This document shows positions 61,587 through 64,000 of a DNA stretch of 64,000 nt, piece by piece. Where the stretch lies: positions 1 to 64,000 of the forward strand of contig NZ_JAAQTO010000024.1 in assembly GCF_011742165.1 (NCBI RefSeq), read 5' to 3'. This DNA is from Billgrantia bachuensis (lineage in GTDB: Bacteria > Pseudomonadota > Gammaproteobacteria > Pseudomonadales > Halomonadaceae). Every line of letters begins with the position of its first letter. The first letter of the stretch is position 1. A model generated the notes under the pieces. The model made no database searches. It was given only the letters and a program-made list of their open reading frames with translations, and had not been told where the DNA came from. Position numbers and translations under genes: made by a program.

Positions 61587-62705
61587 CTAGGCGTTCTCAG
61601 GCAGGCGCACCCAGCCCCCGGGCGCCTGGGCGGCGCGCCCCTCGAGCTCAAGCTCCAGCAGCCGCCGCTGGCAATCGGGCACGGCCAGGCCGGTCAGGTT
61701 CACCAAAGCATCGAGCGGTGACGGGGCATCGCTGAGCCAGCGCAGCAGCGGGTCACCGCCGGCCGAGTCCTGCGGGCCGGCTTCCCGGGACTGGGCCAGG
61801 GCGGGGCTCGACGCCGCCCACTGGGTCAACTCCTCGAGAATGTCGTCGACATGGCGCACCAGCACCGCCCCCTGGCGAATCAGCCGCAGGCAGCCGCGCG
61901 CCTGGGGATTGTGGATCGAGCCGGGCAGCGCAAAGACCTCGCGGTTCTGCTCGATGGCGAGCCTGGCGCTGACCAGCGAGCCGCTCTTCTCGGCGGCCTC
62001 CACCACCAGCACGCCCAGCGAGAGGCCGGTAACGATACGGTTGCGTCTAGGGAAGAAGGCCGGCCGCGCCGGTGTGCCGGGAGGGTGCTCGGAGAGAACC
62101 AGCCCGCCTTGGTCTAGCAACTGCTGGTAGAGTCGTGCATGACGCGGCGGATAGATCACGTCGACGCCGCAGCCGAGCACCGCCACGCTGCGCCCACCGG
62201 CTTCCAGCGCGGCCTGCTGGGCGGCCCCGTCGACGCCCAGTGCCAGGCCGCTGACGACGCACCAGTCGCGGCTGGCCAACTCACGCCCGAAGGCTGCGGC
62301 ATTGGTCAGGCCTTCGCGGGTGGGCCGGCGCGAACCGACGATGGCCAGCCTGGGTGGCTGCAGCGCGGCCAGGTCGCCCAGGGCCCAGAGTACCGGCGGC
62401 GGATCGCCGATCTGCTCCAGCAGAGCCGGCCACGCGGGGTGTCCCGGATGCAGCAGGTGGCGGCCGGGCGCAGCCGCCAGCCAGCTCAGGTCGGCATCGA
62501 CCGCCTGGGTCAGCGGACTGCGGGCCGGGTGGTCGAGCCATAGCCGCAGCGCGGTGGCGGCCTGGTGCGGCAAGCGGGCCAGCCAGCCGGCGGGCCAGTC
62601 CGGGGCGACGGACAGGATATCCGCCAATCGCGCGGCGCCCATTCCGGGCAGCCGAATCAGCGCCAGCCAGTCGCGTTGGCTCGGCATACGTTGCGCTTCG
62701 CTCAC
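61587..62705 (-). CDS. dprA: DNA-processing protein DprA
   Basis: A 372-residue DNA-uptake protein that loads RecA on incoming single strands. N-terminal SAM-like part, Rossmann core with VGSRRPTREG, SGLALGVDGAAQQAAL, EHPPGTPARPAFFPRRNRIVTGLS, and a C-terminal winged helix (DAPSPLDALVNLTGLAVPDCQRRLLELEL). Overlaps the upstream LysM gene by ATGA-type coupling. Confidence 0.95.
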   Translation of the reverse strand: MSEAQRMPSQRDWLALIRLPGMGAARLADILSVAPDWPAGWLARLPHQAATALRLWLDHPARSPLTQAVDADLSWLAAAPGRHLLHPGHPAWPALLEQIGDPPPVLWALGDLAALQPPRLAIVGSRRPTREGLTNAAAFGRELASRDWCVVSGLALGVDGAAQQAALEAGGRSVAVLGCGVDVIYPPRHARLYQQLLDQGGLVLSEHPPGTPARPAFFPRRNRIVTGLSLGVLVVEAAEKSGSLVSARLAIEQNREVFALPGSIHNPQARGCLRLIRQGAVLVRHVDDILEELTQWAASSPALAQSREAGPQDSAGGDPLLRWLSDAPSPLDALVNLTGLAVPDCQRRLLELELEGRAAQAPGGWVRLPENA

Positions 62706-63799
62706 CGCTGTACCACCCCCACCCCGCGGCGGGGGTTGTGAAGGCGATCGCCGACTTCCAGGGAGCGGGTCGCCTGCATGACCAGGCCATAGCTCATCCT
62801 CTCGTAGGGTCGGAACACCATGACCAGACCGGCATCCGTCCCGGGCAGACGCAGCGACTCACCGGTACGAGGGTCGACGACGCGCTCGCCCTGCTGCTCG
62901 ACCTGAAGGACATGGCCCGTTTCGAGCCCGTCGTGGCGCCCCCGGTCCAGCGCCACCACCTGCAGCCGGCCGATGAAGCGCACACCACCCGGCACGGCGA
63001 GAATGGTGCCGTCGACATCGTGATCCGGGGCACGGGGCACGAACTCGCTGATCAGCTCGCGCTCCTCCAACGGCAGCACGATGTCGTCGTTGCGCACTTC
63101 CTGGCTGGCGGAGAGAACCTCCATGAGCGCGATGCCATCCTCACTGTGCCCTGCCCTGGCGCGCCCGATACTGATCAGCTCCAGACCCAGCGTCTCGCCG
63201 GTCGCAGCATCACTGTAGCGCTCGCCCACGCGGTAGATGCCGTAACGCTGTCCGCTCTCCAGCTCACCGCGGGCATAGATACGGTCGCCGGCACCGCTGA
63301 TGATGCGCCGGTCGTTGCCGGCGACCACGTAAGCCAGCTCATCCAGGGACTCGGGGTCGTCGACCACACGGTGGTCGCGCAGGAAATGACGCACCGTGTC
63401 CAGCGGAATCGGCTCGATCGCCTCACGCACGGGAATGCGGCGCACCTCGGGTGAGAGTCGCACTTCGCCCTGGCCGCGCTCGAGCCCCAGGCACGGGCGA
63501 CCATTGCAGTCATAGAGATAGACCACGTCGCCGGGATAGATCAGATGCGGATTGCGAATCTGCGGGTTGACCTGCCACACTTCCGGCCACTGCCAAGGGT
63601 GGCGCAAGAAGCGTCCCGAGATGTGCCAGAGAGTATCGCCGCGGACCACCGTGTAGCGATCCGGCGCATCGCTGCGCAGCCCTTGCTCCCAACTGAGCCC
63701 TTGGGCTTGGGCCAGCGTCGCCGTCAGCAGCAGCGCGAGACCCGTGCCCCACATCCACCCCAGCGGGCCGCCCTGCCATCGCTTCGCTTTCACGTCCAT
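62702..63799 (-). CDS. LysM domain periplasmic protein
   Basis: A 365-residue exported protein with a signal peptide (LALLLTATLAQAQG, cleavage about residue 33), one LysM peptidoglycan-binding module (about 47-100, YTVVRGDTLWHISGRFLRHPWQWPEVWQVN) and a long uncharacterised domain. Proteins of this kind are encoded between dprA and def in many gammaproteobacteria. Its exact role is unknown. Confidence 0.9.
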   Translation of the reverse strand: MDVKAKRWQGGPLGWMWGTGLALLLTATLAQAQGLSWEQGLRSDAPDRYTVVRGDTLWHISGRFLRHPWQWPEVWQVNPQIRNPHLIYPGDVVYLYDCNGRPCLGLERGQGEVRLSPEVRRIPVREAIEPIPLDTVRHFLRDHRVVDDPESLDELAYVVAGNDRRIISGAGDRIYARGELESGQRYGIYRVGERYSDAATGETLGLELISIGRARAGHSEDGIALMEVLSASQEVRNDDIVLPLEERELISEFVPRAPDHDVDGTILAVPGGVRFIGRLQVVALDRGRHDGLETGHVLQVEQQGERVVDPRTGESLRLPGTDAGLVMVFRPYERMSYGLVMQATRSLEVGDRLHNPRRGVGVVQR

Positions 63800-63982
63800 C
63801 CCGTCACTCCCATGCCCTAAACTCCCGGCCCGACTCGCGGCCCCCGCACGCCGGGAACCGGCGTGCCGTGCTATAGTCCAATGCTATTGAATTGATATGC
63901 GCGCCGGTGGTTTCCCCCAGGCCTGCTGCCCCCTAGAATAGGGGCAATTTCCGAATGACAGCATAACGGTGGTTCCAACGCC

Positions 63983-64000
63983 ATGGCCAAATTGACGATC
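63983..64000 (+). CDS. def: probable peptide deformylase, first six codons only
   Basis: MAKLTI runs off the window edge. Many gammaproteobacterial deformylases start with MAKLTILEFPD-like residues, and def lies divergent to the lysM-dprA genes in relatives. Identification rests mostly on context. Confidence 0.6.

Overview
The window reads as a chromosome segment of a GC-rich gammaproteobacterium, most likely Halomonadaceae (Halomonas-like). This is inferred from a Pseudomonas-type aruCFGDB arginine succinyltransferase operon, an alpha-glucosidase of the Halomonas type, a reduced isc operon (iscR-iscS-iscA), FabV, and the conserved blocks queA-tgt-yajC-secDF, suhB-trmJ-cysE-iscR, ndk-rlmN-pilW-rodZ-ispG-hisS-yfgM-bamB-der and aroE-hemF-tsaC-dprA-lysM-def.

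Layout. 1-6.9 kb: alpha-glucosidase followed by a cut-off sugar-ABC ATPase start, a DUF305 protein, an NfeD/SPFH pair, zapE, a GNAT enzyme and an SDR. 6.9-14.3 kb: arginine catabolism by the succinyltransferase route with its AraC-type regulator. 14.3-22.1 kb: fabV, glutathione peroxidase, an AidB-like acyl-CoA dehydrogenase, a receiver-EAL phosphodiesterase, a LysE-type exporter, rnk and small proteins. 22.1-35.85 kb: an integrated mobile element in a tRNA-Leu(CAA) gene. 35.9-64 kb: housekeeping genes for tRNA queuosine, protein export, Fe-S and cysteine metabolism, isoprenoid and tRNA charging functions, outer-membrane assembly, heme and shikimate synthesis, and DNA uptake, ending in the first codons of a probable peptide deformylase.

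The mobile element is the notable part. It is about 13.7 kb, flanked by a 57-bp direct repeat (3' part of tRNA-Leu) and by paired arm-type integrase motifs at both ends. It carries a tyrosine integrase, one very large T7 gp16-like internal virion (ejection) protein, a CI/LexA-like repressor, a single-subunit T7-type RNA polymerase, an HNH endonuclease, a serine recombinase and several small unknown proteins. No capsid, portal, tail, terminase or replication genes are present. The polymerase gene is split inside the codon for the homologue of T7 Tyr639 by a 393-nt ORF-less group I intron; joining the exons restores an 878-residue polymerase. Three near-identical 23-bp sequences on the minus strand match the T7/SP6 promoter class. 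One lies 54 nt before the virion-protein gene, one 83 nt before the HNH gene, and one faces a 37-bp tandem-repeat array. The element therefore looks like a self-contained circuit: host-transcribed plus-strand genes make an intron-containing phage polymerase, which would then transcribe minus-strand genes from its own promoters. It may be a phage satellite or a strongly reduced T7-like prophage.

Other points of interest are a SuhB homologue that has lost most metal-binding residues, an IscS without its IscU-binding tail in an operon without iscU, and an inverted-repeat element downstream of iscA.
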